Assembly (NCBI GenBank): GCA_022839105.1
Contig: JALHDH010000113.1
Span: 1-10,116 of the forward strand
Direction of reading: 5' to 3'
DNA: 10,116 nt
Origin: a bacterium
GTDB lineage: Bacteria > Vulcanimicrobiota > Xenobia > Xenobiales > Xenobiaceae
Positions 1 to 7,400 of this stretch are shown here, piece after piece; position 1 is the stretch's first letter; every line of letters starts with the position of its first letter. The notes below the pieces were generated by a model. That model was given only the letters and a program-made list of their open reading frames with translations. It did no database searches and had not been told where the DNA came from. The translations under genes were made by a program, and so were the position numbers.

Positions 1-938
1 TCCAGGGCCTTGTCGCCGGCGAACCCGTCGATGTTGAAGCTGGTGTTGATGCTCTTGGCGCCCTGCTTCAGGGCGTAGAGGTAGGATTCAGCGATCACCG
101 CGGAACTGAAGGGGCGTCTCCCTCCGGAGATGCGAAGGGGCATGCCGACCGTTCCCGGGGCCACGCCGGTGGCGCCGCTCTCACCCTCGTTGGCATGCAC
201 GATGCCGTGGACGTGGGTGTGGTGGGTGCTGAGGGTGTCGCTGGGGTTGTTGTCGTTGTCGGTGAAATCCCAACCGGCCACGTCATCGATATAGCCGTTG
301 CCGTCGCTGTCCTGACCGTTGGCCACCTCGTTGGGGTTCTGCCACACCGAGCCGGAGAGGACCGGGTGCGCCACGTCCAGGCCCGTGTCGGTGATCGCCG
401 AGATCACCGTGGGGCTCCCCTTGGTGATGTTCCAGGCCGGGTCGACGTTGATGATGTCCAGGTGGCCGGGCCGGCGCGAAGGGGAGGCCGCGGCGATCAC
501 GGGCTGTCCGGAGGCGACGGGCTCGTCGAAGAGGTCTCCGCTGTACTCGTAGTTCGGGTGGACCTGGGTGAAGAGGCCGTCGGCCTGGATGCTGTTCAGG
601 CTCATCTCCGGCTGGTGGATCAGCAGGAAGGTGGAGCCGTTGGCCTCGCCCAGGATCTTCTCGACATGGATCTCAGGGTGGCTGGCCAGGGACATGACCC
701 CCTGGCTGGGCATCACGGCGATGAAGCTGCCGGGGATCTCCTTGCGGGTCACTCGGGGCTCGCCGCCACCGGTCGGAGGCTTGGGAGCCGAACTCTCGGA
801 GGAGTTCAATTGCACCCGGTCCGAGGGTTCGGAGGGGACCTGGGCGGCCGAGGCCTCGCGGCTCTTGGAATGGGCGCCCGGATCGGCGGGCTTCTTCTCC
901 GAGGTGAAGAGGTCCTGATGGTTGGCTGAAATCTTCAT
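1..938 (-). CDS. S8 (subtilisin-family) serine protease, N-terminal part, cut by window edge
   Basis: Partial gene: 312 codons are visible and the 3' part, with the catalytic Ser, lies beyond the left edge. Residues 1-65 are polar, rich in Ser, Pro, Lys and Glu, with no hydrophobic signal peptide. Residues 66-165 fit a propeptide-like region. The peptidase domain starts near 165: the Asp motif is ITDTGLD with Asp184 as the expected catalytic residue, followed by the GNGYIDDVAGWDF segment (214-226) and NDNNPSD typical of thermitase/fervidolysin-type subtilases. The catalytic His region reads THHTHVHG (238-245), where His239 aligns with the His of the usual HGTHVAG but the next Gly and the Ala are both replaced by His. 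The INTSF segment (297-301) corresponds to the usual INMSL strand. The ATG at 938-936 has AGGAAGAG about nine bases upstream. The family assignment is firm; activity and localisation are not. It lies 218 bases downstream of the repeat-protein gene. Confidence 0.88.
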   Translation of the reverse strand, partial: MKISANHQDLFTSEKKPADPGAHSKSREASAAQVPSEPSDRVQLNSSESSAPKPPTGGGEPRVTRKEIPGSFIAVMPSQGVMSLASHPEIHVEKILGEANGSTFLLIHQPEMSLNSIQADGLFTQVHPNYEYSGDLFDEPVASGQPVIAAASPSRRPGHLDIINVDPAWNITKGSPTVISAITDTGLDVAHPVLSGSVWQNPNEVANGQDSDGNGYIDDVAGWDFTDNDNNPSDTLSTHHTHVHGIVHANEGESGATGVAPGTVGMPLRISGGRRPFSSAVIAESYLYALKQGAKSINTSFNIDGFAGDKAL

Positions 939-943
939 GGCGG

Positions 944-951
944 CTCTTCCT
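944..951 (-). promoter_or_regulatory. Ribosome binding site of the subtilase
   Basis: The minus strand reads AGGAAGAG about eight to nine bases before the ATG at 938. This supports the chosen start of the subtilase and therefore its lack of a signal peptide. Confidence 0.6.
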
Positions 952-970
952 TACGTCTGGCAACGGGTTC

Positions 971-987
971 CCGGCCGGACGGGCCGG
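971..987 (-). other. Inverted repeat in the leader of the subtilase gene
   Basis: CCGGCC, five bases, then GGCCGG form a perfect 6-bp stem about 33 bases upstream of the subtilase ATG. It is not followed by a T-run, so it is not a typical intrinsic terminator. It could be a leader hairpin or a protein site. The rest of the 218-base gap (939-1156) shows no convincing promoter or small gene. Confidence 0.3.
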
Positions 988-1156
988 CACGAAGAGATTT
1001 TCCTAAGGTACAGGGTAGGACAGATGGAAGCCGGATTTAAGGGGCATCGTGTTAACGCCGGGTCATGTGCGGCGGGCTGCCCAGCAAGATTTTGCGACGA
1101 CTCCGCGAGAGCGCCTCCAAAGAACCTGGCCGCGATGCCTTCCTGGAAGGTCTGGC

Positions 1157-2914
1157 CTAATCCGATCGCCGCCGGGCCTGTGGATCGACCTCATCGGTCG
1201 GCCCTGCCGCCTCCGGGCCCGCGCCACCCTCCAGGACGGGGGCATCCTGTCCGGCCGGCTTCGGGCCCTTCTGCCCGGAGGCTTCGGACTCCCGCTCCCC
1301 GGGCGTGCGCTCGGGCTCGGTCCGCGAACCGTGGGCCGCCTGGTGGGCCGCCACCTTGGGTCGGTCCTCTGCGTCACCCTTCTCGTTGCCGTACTTGTCC
1401 AGCACGATCTCGCCGTCCCGCTTCTTCTGCCCGGTGGGGTCAGGCCTGGCCAGGGGATCGCGCATCCACTCCATGTTGGCGCGGCCGCTGATCACTCCCT
1501 GACTGAAGGTGTCGAAGGCCTGCAGGAGCCGGATTCCCTTGCGCGGGGGCGGGCCCTCGGCGGCCTTCTGCATCATGATGCCGATGGTGCCGGGGTCCAT
1601 CCCCGGGACCTGGCGCAGCAGGCCGAGCCCTTTGGAGAAGGCCAGGTGGCGGTCCGCCGAGGAACCCTCATCCTGCCCGGGGAAGCTCTGGTTCATGGTC
1701 TGGGTCAACTGCGCGATGCTCTCGGCGCCCATGTCCTGCCGGAGGATCAGGGTGTCGACCGCCTCGGACATGGCGGTGGCAGAGCGCAAGCCGGACTTGG
1801 GGTCCTTCTTGCCCGCCATGCCCAGGACCGACTGGGCCACCTTGGTGGCGTCTTCCACCTTCAGGTCGCGGCGGGTGGTCAGCAGGCGAGCCGAACTGTT
1901 GAACATGTCCACGGCAGCGGCAGCACTCATGCCGGCGTTGCCGTCCTGCCCACGGACCAGCATCTGCATGAGAGCCCCGAGTTCCTGGGGTTTGACGTCG
2001 GACCTCTCCTTGAGCAGGGCCAGGGCCTTCTTGCGAGCCGTCTCGGCCAGGGCTGGATCTCGCAACTCCTCCACGAAGATGGCAGCCATCCGCGTCAGCT
2101 CGATCGGCTTGACGTCCTGGCGCACGAGGAGCAACTCGCGCGAAGTCGCGTCGGTCGCCGAGGGATCGACGCGGGTCTTGCCATCCGAGCCCACCTTGAC
2201 CATGTCGCCCCATTCCAGATCGGGGCGCTTCTCGAAGAGTTCCTTGAGGCTCTCCAGCCCCTCCACGTCCTTCTGCAGAGGGAAGATCTGGGTTCCCGTG
2301 ACTCCCGGCCTCAACTGACCGATCTCCTTGATCTTGGCGGATTGGTTGCCGAAGAGGCGGGTCAGCTCGGCCTCGGTCATCTCCGAGATGGGCTTGTCGG
2401 CGAAGTCGGGCAGGTCACTGGGGTTGATGCGGGTTGGGGCGAAGGCTTGGGCGGCGTCCAGGCGTACCTTCCCGTCCGGGCCGACCTGGACCAGGTCCTC
2501 CCACTGCAGATCCGGACGGCTCTCCAACAGGTCGGACAGGCCGTCCAGGACCTGTGGCCGCCCCAGGAAGGGCAACACCTGGTTGCCCGTGAGGCCGGGT
2601 TGGCGCTGGCCCAGGTCCTTCATCCTGTCTGCCTGATCGCCGAAGAGGCTGCGCAGTTCCTGGTCGGTGAGATCCGTCAGGGGCCTGTCAGCCATCGCGG
2701 CCAGCGCGGACCCCTCGCAGACGGCACCCTCCGGGGCGGACAGGATTCCCTGGTAGATCTCCTCCCGCCCGTCCAGGCCGATCTTGGCCTGGAGGACGGC
2801 ACCGGCCCGAACCTCGTCGGGAGGGACCTGGGCCTGGGCCATGGGCGCAGGCCCGGACTGAAGGTTGGAACACTGAATCCCCTGCGAGTTTCCGGGCAAT
2901 GGTTGGATGGTCAC
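1157..2914 (-). CDS. R-x-D helical-repeat protein of unknown function (585 aa)
   Basis: I do not recognise a named family. There is no signal peptide or membrane segment. Residues 1-70 are mixed and Pro/Gln-rich. Residues 74-157 and 171-254 are an ungapped tandem duplication with a constant offset of 97; both copies contain an LFGxQ segment, a PGxTGxQ segment, RPDLxW and VGxDGKxR. From about 260 to 475 the protein is predicted helical, with a recurring core of Leu-Leu-x-x-Arg-x-Asp-hydrophobic followed by an amphipathic helix. Cores lie at residues 133, 230, 265, 304, 348 and 392, with a degenerate one at 434, so later copies are 39-44 residues apart. The last 100 residues (486-585) are charged, Pro/Gly-rich and probably disordered. 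The start is GTG, chosen for AGGGAGGGGA at 2930-2921; a Met at residue 25 is the alternative. Repeats of this kind suggest a binding scaffold, which is inference only. Confidence 0.85.
   Translation of the reverse strand: MTIQPLPGNSQGIQCSNLQSGPAPMAQAQVPPDEVRAGAVLQAKIGLDGREEIYQGILSAPEGAVCEGSALAAMADRPLTDLTDQELRSLFGDQADRMKDLGQRQPGLTGNQVLPFLGRPQVLDGLSDLLESRPDLQWEDLVQVGPDGKVRLDAAQAFAPTRINPSDLPDFADKPISEMTEAELTRLFGNQSAKIKEIGQLRPGVTGTQIFPLQKDVEGLESLKELFEKRPDLEWGDMVKVGSDGKTRVDPSATDATSRELLLVRQDVKPIELTRMAAIFVEELRDPALAETARKKALALLKERSDVKPQELGALMQMLVRGQDGNAGMSAAAAVDMFNSSARLLTTRRDLKVEDATKVAQSVLGMAGKKDPKSGLRSATAMSEAVDTLILRQDMGAESIAQLTQTMNQSFPGQDEGSSADRHLAFSKGLGLLRQVPGMDPGTIGIMMQKAAEGPPPRKGIRLLQAFDTFSQGVISGRANMEWMRDPLARPDPTGQKKRDGEIVLDKYGNEKGDAEDRPKVAAHQAAHGSRTEPERTPGERESEASGQKGPKPAGQDAPVLEGGAGPEAAGPTDEVDPQARRRSD
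2153..2404 (-). repeat. Second copy of an 84-residue internal protein repeat
   Basis: Encodes residues 171-254 of the repeat protein, from FADKPISEMTEAEL to about SDGKTRVDPSAT. It aligns without gaps to residues 74-157, with many conservative changes, so it is an old duplication rather than a recent one. Confidence 0.85.
2444..2695 (-). repeat. First copy of an 84-residue internal protein repeat
   Basis: Encodes residues 74-157 of the repeat protein, from MADRPLTDLTDQEL to about PDGKVRLDAAQA. It shares the LFGxQ, PGxTGxQ, RPDLxWxD and VGxDGKxRxD landmarks with the second copy. Confidence 0.85.
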
Positions 2915-2947
2915 GGCTGGTCCCCTCCCTGGGTGGCGTCGCAGGGC

Positions 2948-2975
2948 ATTTCACGACGCGCGGAGGGTTCGTCAA
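2948..2975 (-). promoter_or_regulatory. Candidate sigma-70-type promoter of the repeat-protein gene
   Basis: On the minus strand TTGACG (2975-2970; five of six match the -35 consensus) is followed, after 16 bases, by TGAAAT (2953-2948; four of six match -10). Transcription would start near 2941, giving a leader of about 27 bases that contains the AGGGAGGGGA ribosome site (2930-2921) before the GTG. The promoter lies in the 85-base gap after the ATPase gene, so the repeat protein could be transcribed independently of the secretion operon. Confidence 0.4.
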
Positions 2976-2999
2976 TGCACCCCTCTGGGGCCGCCGCGT

Positions 3000-4187
3000 C
3001 TACGGAATCGTGCGCTGCACCTCGGCCCATGAGGTGACCCCGCTGGCCACCCGCTCCAGTGCTGCCCGACGCAGGGTCGCCAGCAAGGCTCGCTCGCGCA
3101 GGGAGCGCAGGGGCGCGCGGTCCAGGATGCCCTGGCGCAAGTCGTCGTCCACTTCCAGCAGTTCGGGCACCGCGGTGCGGCCGGAAAAGCCCGTGCCGTG
3201 GCACCCGGCGCAGCCCACGGCCTCCCAGCAGGGCGCGTCGACTGGAAGGCCGTGATCGCGGCGCTCCTGGGCCAGGGCCGGTGGGGGAGGGACCTTTCGG
3301 CGGCACTGCGGGCAGAGCCGGCGCACCAGGCGCTGCGAGAGCACGCCCTCCAACGAGGCGGCCAGGAGATAGGCCTCGGTTCCCATCTCCAGCATGCGGG
3401 GGATCACCCCGAGGCTGTCGCGGGCGTGCAGGGTGGACAGCACCAGATGGCCGCTCAGGCTGCACTGCACGGCGGCCGAGGCGGTCTCGCCGTCGCGGAT
3501 CTCGCCCACCAGGATCACCTCGGGGTCCTGGCGCAGGATCGAGCGAAGCCCGCTGGCAAAGGTCATTCCGCGTTCGGGCAGGATGGGGGACTGGGTGAAC
3601 TCAGGGACCGCCGTCTCGACCGGGTCCTCCAGGGTCACCACGTTCAGTTCGGCCCCCAGGAGCGCCCGGTGCCGGGCAAAGCGCCAGCGCAGCGCGGCGA
3701 AGAGCGTGGTGGTCTTGCCGCTGCCGGCCGGGCCCGTGGCCAGGACCAGCCCCTGGGGTCGGTCCACCATGCGCTGCAGGCGCTCCAGTTCGCCGGCCGT
3801 GAAGCCCAGTCCGTCCATCTCAAAGCGGTGGCGGTCCGGGTGCAGGAAGCGCAGGACCACCTTCTCTCCGAAGTGGGTGGGGACCGTGGCCACGCGCACC
3901 TCGGTCCCCTCGACGTCCAGCCGGCCATCCTGGGGGACGGACTTCTTGTAGGAGGCCAGCCGGGCCATGTTCTTCAGGCCCACCAGCAGCCGGGCATAGG
4001 CCTGGGTCGAGAGCTCCAGGCGCGCCGACAGGATGCCGTCGCGGCGCAACAGCACCTCGACCCGGCCTTCGGTGGGGCGCAGGTGCAGGTCCGAGGCCCC
4101 CTCGTCCAGGGCCATGGCCACCAGGGCGGCCACGACCGGCCGGGCATCGAAGGAGTCGGCCGGGACGAGCAGGTCCTGGAAGCTCAA
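3000..4187 (-). CDS. gspE: GspE/PilB-family secretion ATPase, short form without the N1 domain
   Basis: Hexameric cytoplasmic ATPase of type II secretion/type IV pilus machines. It begins almost directly with the N2 domain (residues 17-115; landmark EGASDLHLRP 29-38). The ATPase core has Walker A GPAGSGKT (152-159), an Asp box around TLEDPVE (185-191), Walker B ILVGEIRDGETA (225-236) and a His box HLVLSTLH (247-254). A zinc-binding tetracysteine follows, with CPQC (292-295) and CAGC (326-329), so the metal site looks intact. At 395 aa it is shorter than the usual 500-570, because the N1 domain that docks on GspL or an equivalent is missing. I place the start at TTG 4187-4185, which overlaps the upstream stop as ATTGA. 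In-frame codons upstream would run deep inside the previous gene, and the internal ATG at residue 25 would break the first N2 helix. No clear ribosome site is seen, so translation is probably coupled to the preceding gspF. Confidence 0.93.
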   Translation of the reverse strand: MSFQDLLVPADSFDARPVVAALVAMALDEGASDLHLRPTEGRVEVLLRRDGILSARLELSTQAYARLLVGLKNMARLASYKKSVPQDGRLDVEGTEVRVATVPTHFGEKVVLRFLHPDRHRFEMDGLGFTAGELERLQRMVDRPQGLVLATGPAGSGKTTTLFAALRWRFARHRALLGAELNVVTLEDPVETAVPEFTQSPILPERGMTFASGLRSILRQDPEVILVGEIRDGETASAAVQCSLSGHLVLSTLHARDSLGVIPRMLEMGTEAYLLAASLEGVLSQRLVRRLCPQCRRKVPPPPALAQERRDHGLPVDAPCWEAVGCAGCHGTGFSGRTAVPELLEVDDDLRQGILDRAPLRSLRERALLATLRRAALERVASGVTSWAEVQRTIP

Positions 4188-5182
4188 TGCATCGCGCCCA
4201 GACTGTTGTAGAAGGGCGCCCAGAAGGCCACCAGCCCCAGGGCCACCAGCACTCCTACCGCCCCCAGTGCCCAGGGGCCCGCCATGCGCAGCGAGTGCTC
4301 GGTGCGCCGCTCGACCTGCTGATCCAGGCTCTCGGCCGCATCCAGCATCTGGCAGGCCAACTCCTCGCGCTCGTCTCCGGCGGCGGCCGACCAGGCCAGG
4401 TGCGAGTCCAGGAGAGGCGACTCGGCCAGGGCTTCGGCCAGGGTCGAGCCCCGGTCCACGCGTTCGCCCACCCGGTCCAGTTCCTGGCGCACCGAGGGCA
4501 TCAGTGCAACCGAGGCCGCCTGGCGCAGGGCCTGGGGCAGCTCCACGCCGGCCGCCAGCAGGCTGCCCAGGGCGCGGGCCCAGAGGGCCTGGTCGGCAAG
4601 CTGGCGCAAGGGGCCGGCCCAGGGGAGCCAGGTGCTGACGGCGGCGGTGGCCGGGCCATCGCGCAGCACGGCCAGGTTCAGGGCCACCAGCGCCACCAGC
4701 AGGAAGGCGGGCACCAGGCCCGACTGCAGGAAGCCGGCCATGGGTCCAGACAGGGGATGCCCCGCGGCTCCCGCCAGGGGGATCAGGACCCCGGGGACCA
4801 CCAGGGTCAGCATCACCAGCAGTTGCAGGCCCAGGCAGTTGAGGATCAGCCAGGGATGGAAGAGGGCGTTGCGCACCCGGCGGCGGATCGAGTCCGAGCG
4901 CTCCAGCCATTCCGAGAGGCGGGCCATCAGCCCGGCTGGTTGCTCGGAGGCCTCGGCGGCCTCGACCATCGCGGCGTAGAAAGGCGAGAAGACGCGGGGG
5001 TGCCGGCTGACGGCCTGGGTGAGGGTGTCGCCCCGGGCCAGCGACTCGCCCACCCCGGCAAGCCAGGGAGAAGTCTCCCTCATGGCCTGGAGCCCCTCGG
5101 CCAGCGGGTAGCCCACGCGGGCCAGCAGGGCCAGTTGCCGGGTGGCATCGTGCAGTTCGGTCGGGGTCGGAGTGGAGTTCAT
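4184..5182 (-). CDS. gspF: GspF-family inner-membrane platform protein (third of three)
   Basis: Polytopic membrane protein of 332 aa with the two-repeat T2SSF architecture. A first cytoplasmic helical domain covers residues about 10-105, with GYPLAEGLQAM and the AEASEQPAGL segment standing where GspF proteins usually have GExSGxL. Membrane segments lie near 108-137 (starting LFHPWLIL) and 149-173. The second cytoplasmic domain covers about 190-298 (LGSLLAAGVELPQAL, RGSTLAEAL), and the last membrane segment is 301-324. It lacks the roughly 60-70-residue N-terminal extension of typical 400-aa GspF. The ATG at 5182 overlaps the upstream stop (ATGA). It diverges more from family landmarks than the neighbour upstream, for example Ser-Glu-Gln in place of the small Gly/Ser-Gly turn. 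It sits immediately before the ATPase that it is expected to contact. Confidence 0.88.
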   Translation of the reverse strand: MNSTPTPTELHDATRQLALLARVGYPLAEGLQAMRETSPWLAGVGESLARGDTLTQAVSRHPRVFSPFYAAMVEAAEASEQPAGLMARLSEWLERSDSIRRRVRNALFHPWLILNCLGLQLLVMLTLVVPGVLIPLAGAAGHPLSGPMAGFLQSGLVPAFLLVALVALNLAVLRDGPATAAVSTWLPWAGPLRQLADQALWARALGSLLAAGVELPQALRQAASVALMPSVRQELDRVGERVDRGSTLAEALAESPLLDSHLAWSAAAGDEREELACQMLDAAESLDQQVERRTEHSLRMAGPWALGAVGVLVALGLVAFWAPFYNSLGAMH

Positions 5183-6183
5183 GCCAAGACCCCGATCAAC
5201 TGATAGAGCGGCAGGAACCAGGCCAGCACCAGGAACCCCAGCACCGCCCCCACCGCCAGCAGGGCCAGGGGCTCGACCAGGGCCAGGCCGCGATTGGCGG
5301 TCAGGTCGACCTCCCGTTGCAGCGTGCGCGCCATCCGGGCCAGCACGCCCGGCGGGAACTCGCGGCTTTCGGCCTGGGTCAACAGCCAGGACGCGGTGCC
5401 CGGGAAGATCCGAAGCGACGTCGCCTCGGCCAGCGTCGAGCCCTGGGCGACCTCGCCTGCGAGGCGTTCCAGTTCCCGGGCGAAGGCGGGTGAGGAGGAG
5501 GCCCCCGCGCAGATCCGCAGGGCCTCGTCCAACGGGAGCCCGCGCGTCAGGAGGTAGTCCAGCCACTCCAGGCAGGTCACCGTCTCCTGGCGGCGCAACC
5601 AGGCACCCAGGATCGGCAGGCGCATCCGCCAGGAATCCAGTCCCCAGCGCCCGGCCAGGAGGGCGTCGATTCCCAGCATCCCGGTCACCATGAGGATCCC
5701 CACCACGGGGCTTGAGAGCCATTGGCCCAGGCCCATGGCCATCCGGGTGGCCAGCGGCAGGTCCTGGTCCAGGCGGGCGAGTCCCCCGAAGAAGGTGGGC
5801 AGGATCAGGGCCAGGGCCAGTCCGGTGGCCAGGCCCGCCGCCACCACGAAGCGGGGATAGGCCAGCGCCGAGCGCACCCCCAGGTGCCGCCACTCGGTGG
5901 ACTCCAAGAGGTCGGCCGTCTGCTGCAGGGCCCGGGGCAGATCGCCTGCCTCCTCGCCGACCTGGACGGCCCGCTTCAATGCCTGGGGGACGGGGCAATC
6001 CTGCAGGGCCCGGGCCAGGGAGTCCCCCCCTCGCACGTGCTCTTCCAGGACCTGCAGGAGTCGAGCCTCGGGGCCGCGTGCGCGCAGGCGGACCCGGCCC
6101 AGGGCCTCCAGGAGGGGGTGGCCCAGGGTCAGGAGCGCCCCCAGGTCTCGCATCATGCGGGCCAGCGTTCCCAGCGTGGTCAT
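5179..6183 (-). CDS. gspF: GspF-family inner-membrane platform protein (second of three, most canonical)
   Basis: 334 aa, and the copy closest to textbook GspF. The first cytoplasmic domain (about 5-105) contains TLGHPLLEAL and VGEEAGDLPRAL (75-86), matching the usual GExSGxLxxxL. The first membrane segment follows ALAYPRFVV (106-114) and runs to about 133; a second lies near 157-178. The second domain has the LLTRGLPLDEAL (211-222) and QGSTLAEA (247-254) motifs. The C-terminal segment begins VEPLALLAVGAVLGF (303-317) and ends in LPLY, as in family members. The ATG at 6183 overlaps the stop of the upstream gene (ATGA), with GAGG about ten bases before it. It is the best candidate for the main rotor-platform protein. 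Like its neighbour it lacks the usual N-terminal extension. Confidence 0.92.
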   Translation of the reverse strand: MTTLGTLARMMRDLGALLTLGHPLLEALGRVRLRARGPEARLLQVLEEHVRGGDSLARALQDCPVPQALKRAVQVGEEAGDLPRALQQTADLLESTEWRHLGVRSALAYPRFVVAAGLATGLALALILPTFFGGLARLDQDLPLATRMAMGLGQWLSSPVVGILMVTGMLGIDALLAGRWGLDSWRMRLPILGAWLRRQETVTCLEWLDYLLTRGLPLDEALRICAGASSSPAFARELERLAGEVAQGSTLAEATSLRIFPGTASWLLTQAESREFPPGVLARMARTLQREVDLTANRGLALVEPLALLAVGAVLGFLVLAWFLPLYQLIGVLA

Positions 6184-7400
6184 CTCAGCAGGACCTCGGC
6201 GGTCAGCCGGGTGAGCGGCAGCAGGACTCCGAGAAGCATCAAGAGCGCCACCAGCCCCATGGCGGCCGTCAGGCCCACCTCGGCCAGCACGCGCCGCCGC
6301 CAGCGCACCTGCTCGGCCACCTCCTGCAGGTGGGCGGCGCAGTGCTCCAAGGCCTGGGCCAGGTTCCCGTCGCGTTCGGCCTGGCGCACCAGCCAGCGCA
6401 CCTGGGGCTCGAAGAGGTCGGGACGGGCCTGCAGCACCTCGGCCAGGGTGTCTCCGGGCCGGGCCTGCAAGGCCTGGCGATACCAGGGGTCCGTGGTGGC
6501 TTGTGAGGCGACCCGGAGCCTCTCCTCCAGGCTCATCTCCAGGCGGGTCGTGGCGGCCAGGGCCCCCAGGACCAGCGCCTGGGCCTGCCGGTTTCCGGTG
6601 CCCAGCCGGGAGGCCAGGTTGGACATGACCTCGCGGAACGGGCGCCACAGACCGGCCAGGAAAGCCAGCGGGAGGGAGAGCAGGAGCAAGGCCAGCAGGG
6701 GAGGCAGGAGATGACGCCCGAACATCAGCATCCGGGTCGGGGCCGGCAACTCGGTGCCCATGGCCTCCAGGATGCCCGTCACGCCAGGCAGGGCGTAGGC
6801 TCCCAGGAAGACGGTCACGCCACCCGCCAGCGGCAGGAAGAGGAAGGTCCGCACCAGGGCCTCGAAGGGCAGGGGGCTCTGGACGCATTCCAGGCGGGCC
6901 AGCGAGCGCAGGGCGCCGGGCAGTTGTTCGGTGGCTTCGCCGGCGGCCACCAGCCGGCTCCATCGGTCGGGGAAGGCGCCCGTGGCGGTGAGGGCCTCCG
7001 AGAGCGTGGCCCCGCCGGCCAGGCCCCGGGCCGCCTCCAGGGCGGCGAACGCGGTGCGCGAGCGGCTGCAGGCCGCGTTGGCGCGCATCTCGGCGCCCAG
7101 GCGGGCCAGGGCCTGGTCCAGGGGCAGGCCCAACTCCAGAAGGTCCGCCAGGGCCTCGGCCAGCAAGGCACGGTCCTCGGCCGAGGTGCGGCCGCGGAAC
7201 CAGTCGTAGAGGAAGGGGGTCAGCAGGCCAGCCCAGCAGACCAGGCCTCCCAGCCTCCACAAGATCCCTTCGAGCAGGCCCGCGACCTCGCCCAACAAGC
7301 CTTCCAGCACTGCCAGCACCACCCCCAGGACGCCGAGCAGAAGTCCTGCCAGGAAGAGGAGGAACGCCGGCCACAGGATGGGATGGCCGACCCTCTTCAT
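6180..7400 (-). CDS. GspF-like platform protein with two extra N-terminal membrane segments (first of three)
   Basis: 406 aa. Residues 9-31 and 46-64 are strongly hydrophobic and form two membrane segments that ordinary GspF proteins do not have. They are followed by a T2SSF-type helical domain (75-180) with LGLPLDQAL (90-98), GGATLSEAL (129-137) and AAGEATEQLPGAL (152-164). Membrane segments lie at about 184-206 and 229-251. The second helical domain (270-370) has RPGDTLAEVLQ (314-324) and VRQAERDGNLAQAL (338-351), the counterpart of GExSGxL. The last membrane segment is 374-398. The ATG at 7400 has GGAGG five bases upstream and overlaps the preceding stop (ATGA). Five membrane spans would put the N-terminus on the opposite side from normal if the core topology is kept. 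Membership in the GspF superfamily is inferred from motif order and from two related GspF genes following it. Confidence 0.82.
   Translation of the reverse strand: MKRVGHPILWPAFLLFLAGLLLGVLGVVLAVLEGLLGEVAGLLEGILWRLGGLVCWAGLLTPFLYDWFRGRTSAEDRALLAEALADLLELGLPLDQALARLGAEMRANAACSRSRTAFAALEAARGLAGGATLSEALTATGAFPDRWSRLVAAGEATEQLPGALRSLARLECVQSPLPFEALVRTFLFLPLAGGVTVFLGAYALPGVTGILEAMGTELPAPTRMLMFGRHLLPPLLALLLLSLPLAFLAGLWRPFREVMSNLASRLGTGNRQAQALVLGALAATTRLEMSLEERLRVASQATTDPWYRQALQARPGDTLAEVLQARPDLFEPQVRWLVRQAERDGNLAQALEHCAAHLQEVAEQVRWRRRVLAEVGLTAAMGLVALLMLLGVLLPLTRLTAEVLLR

Noticed and set aside
1049..3037. 662-codon open frame on the + strand opposite the repeat protein
   Set aside because: Shadow of a GC-rich gene: it has no ribosome site or recognisable domain, covers the intergenic promoter, and the minus strand shows an internally repeated, sensible protein.
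3198..4211. 337-codon + strand open frame
   Set aside because: It lies opposite the ATPase gene with all its conserved motifs, and is Gln/His/Gly-rich without domain features.
4184..5998. Long upstream extension of the third GspF-like gene
   Set aside because: The extension is Arg/Pro/Gly-rich and overlaps the canonical GspF in another frame. The ATG at 5182 in an ATGA overlap is the proper start.
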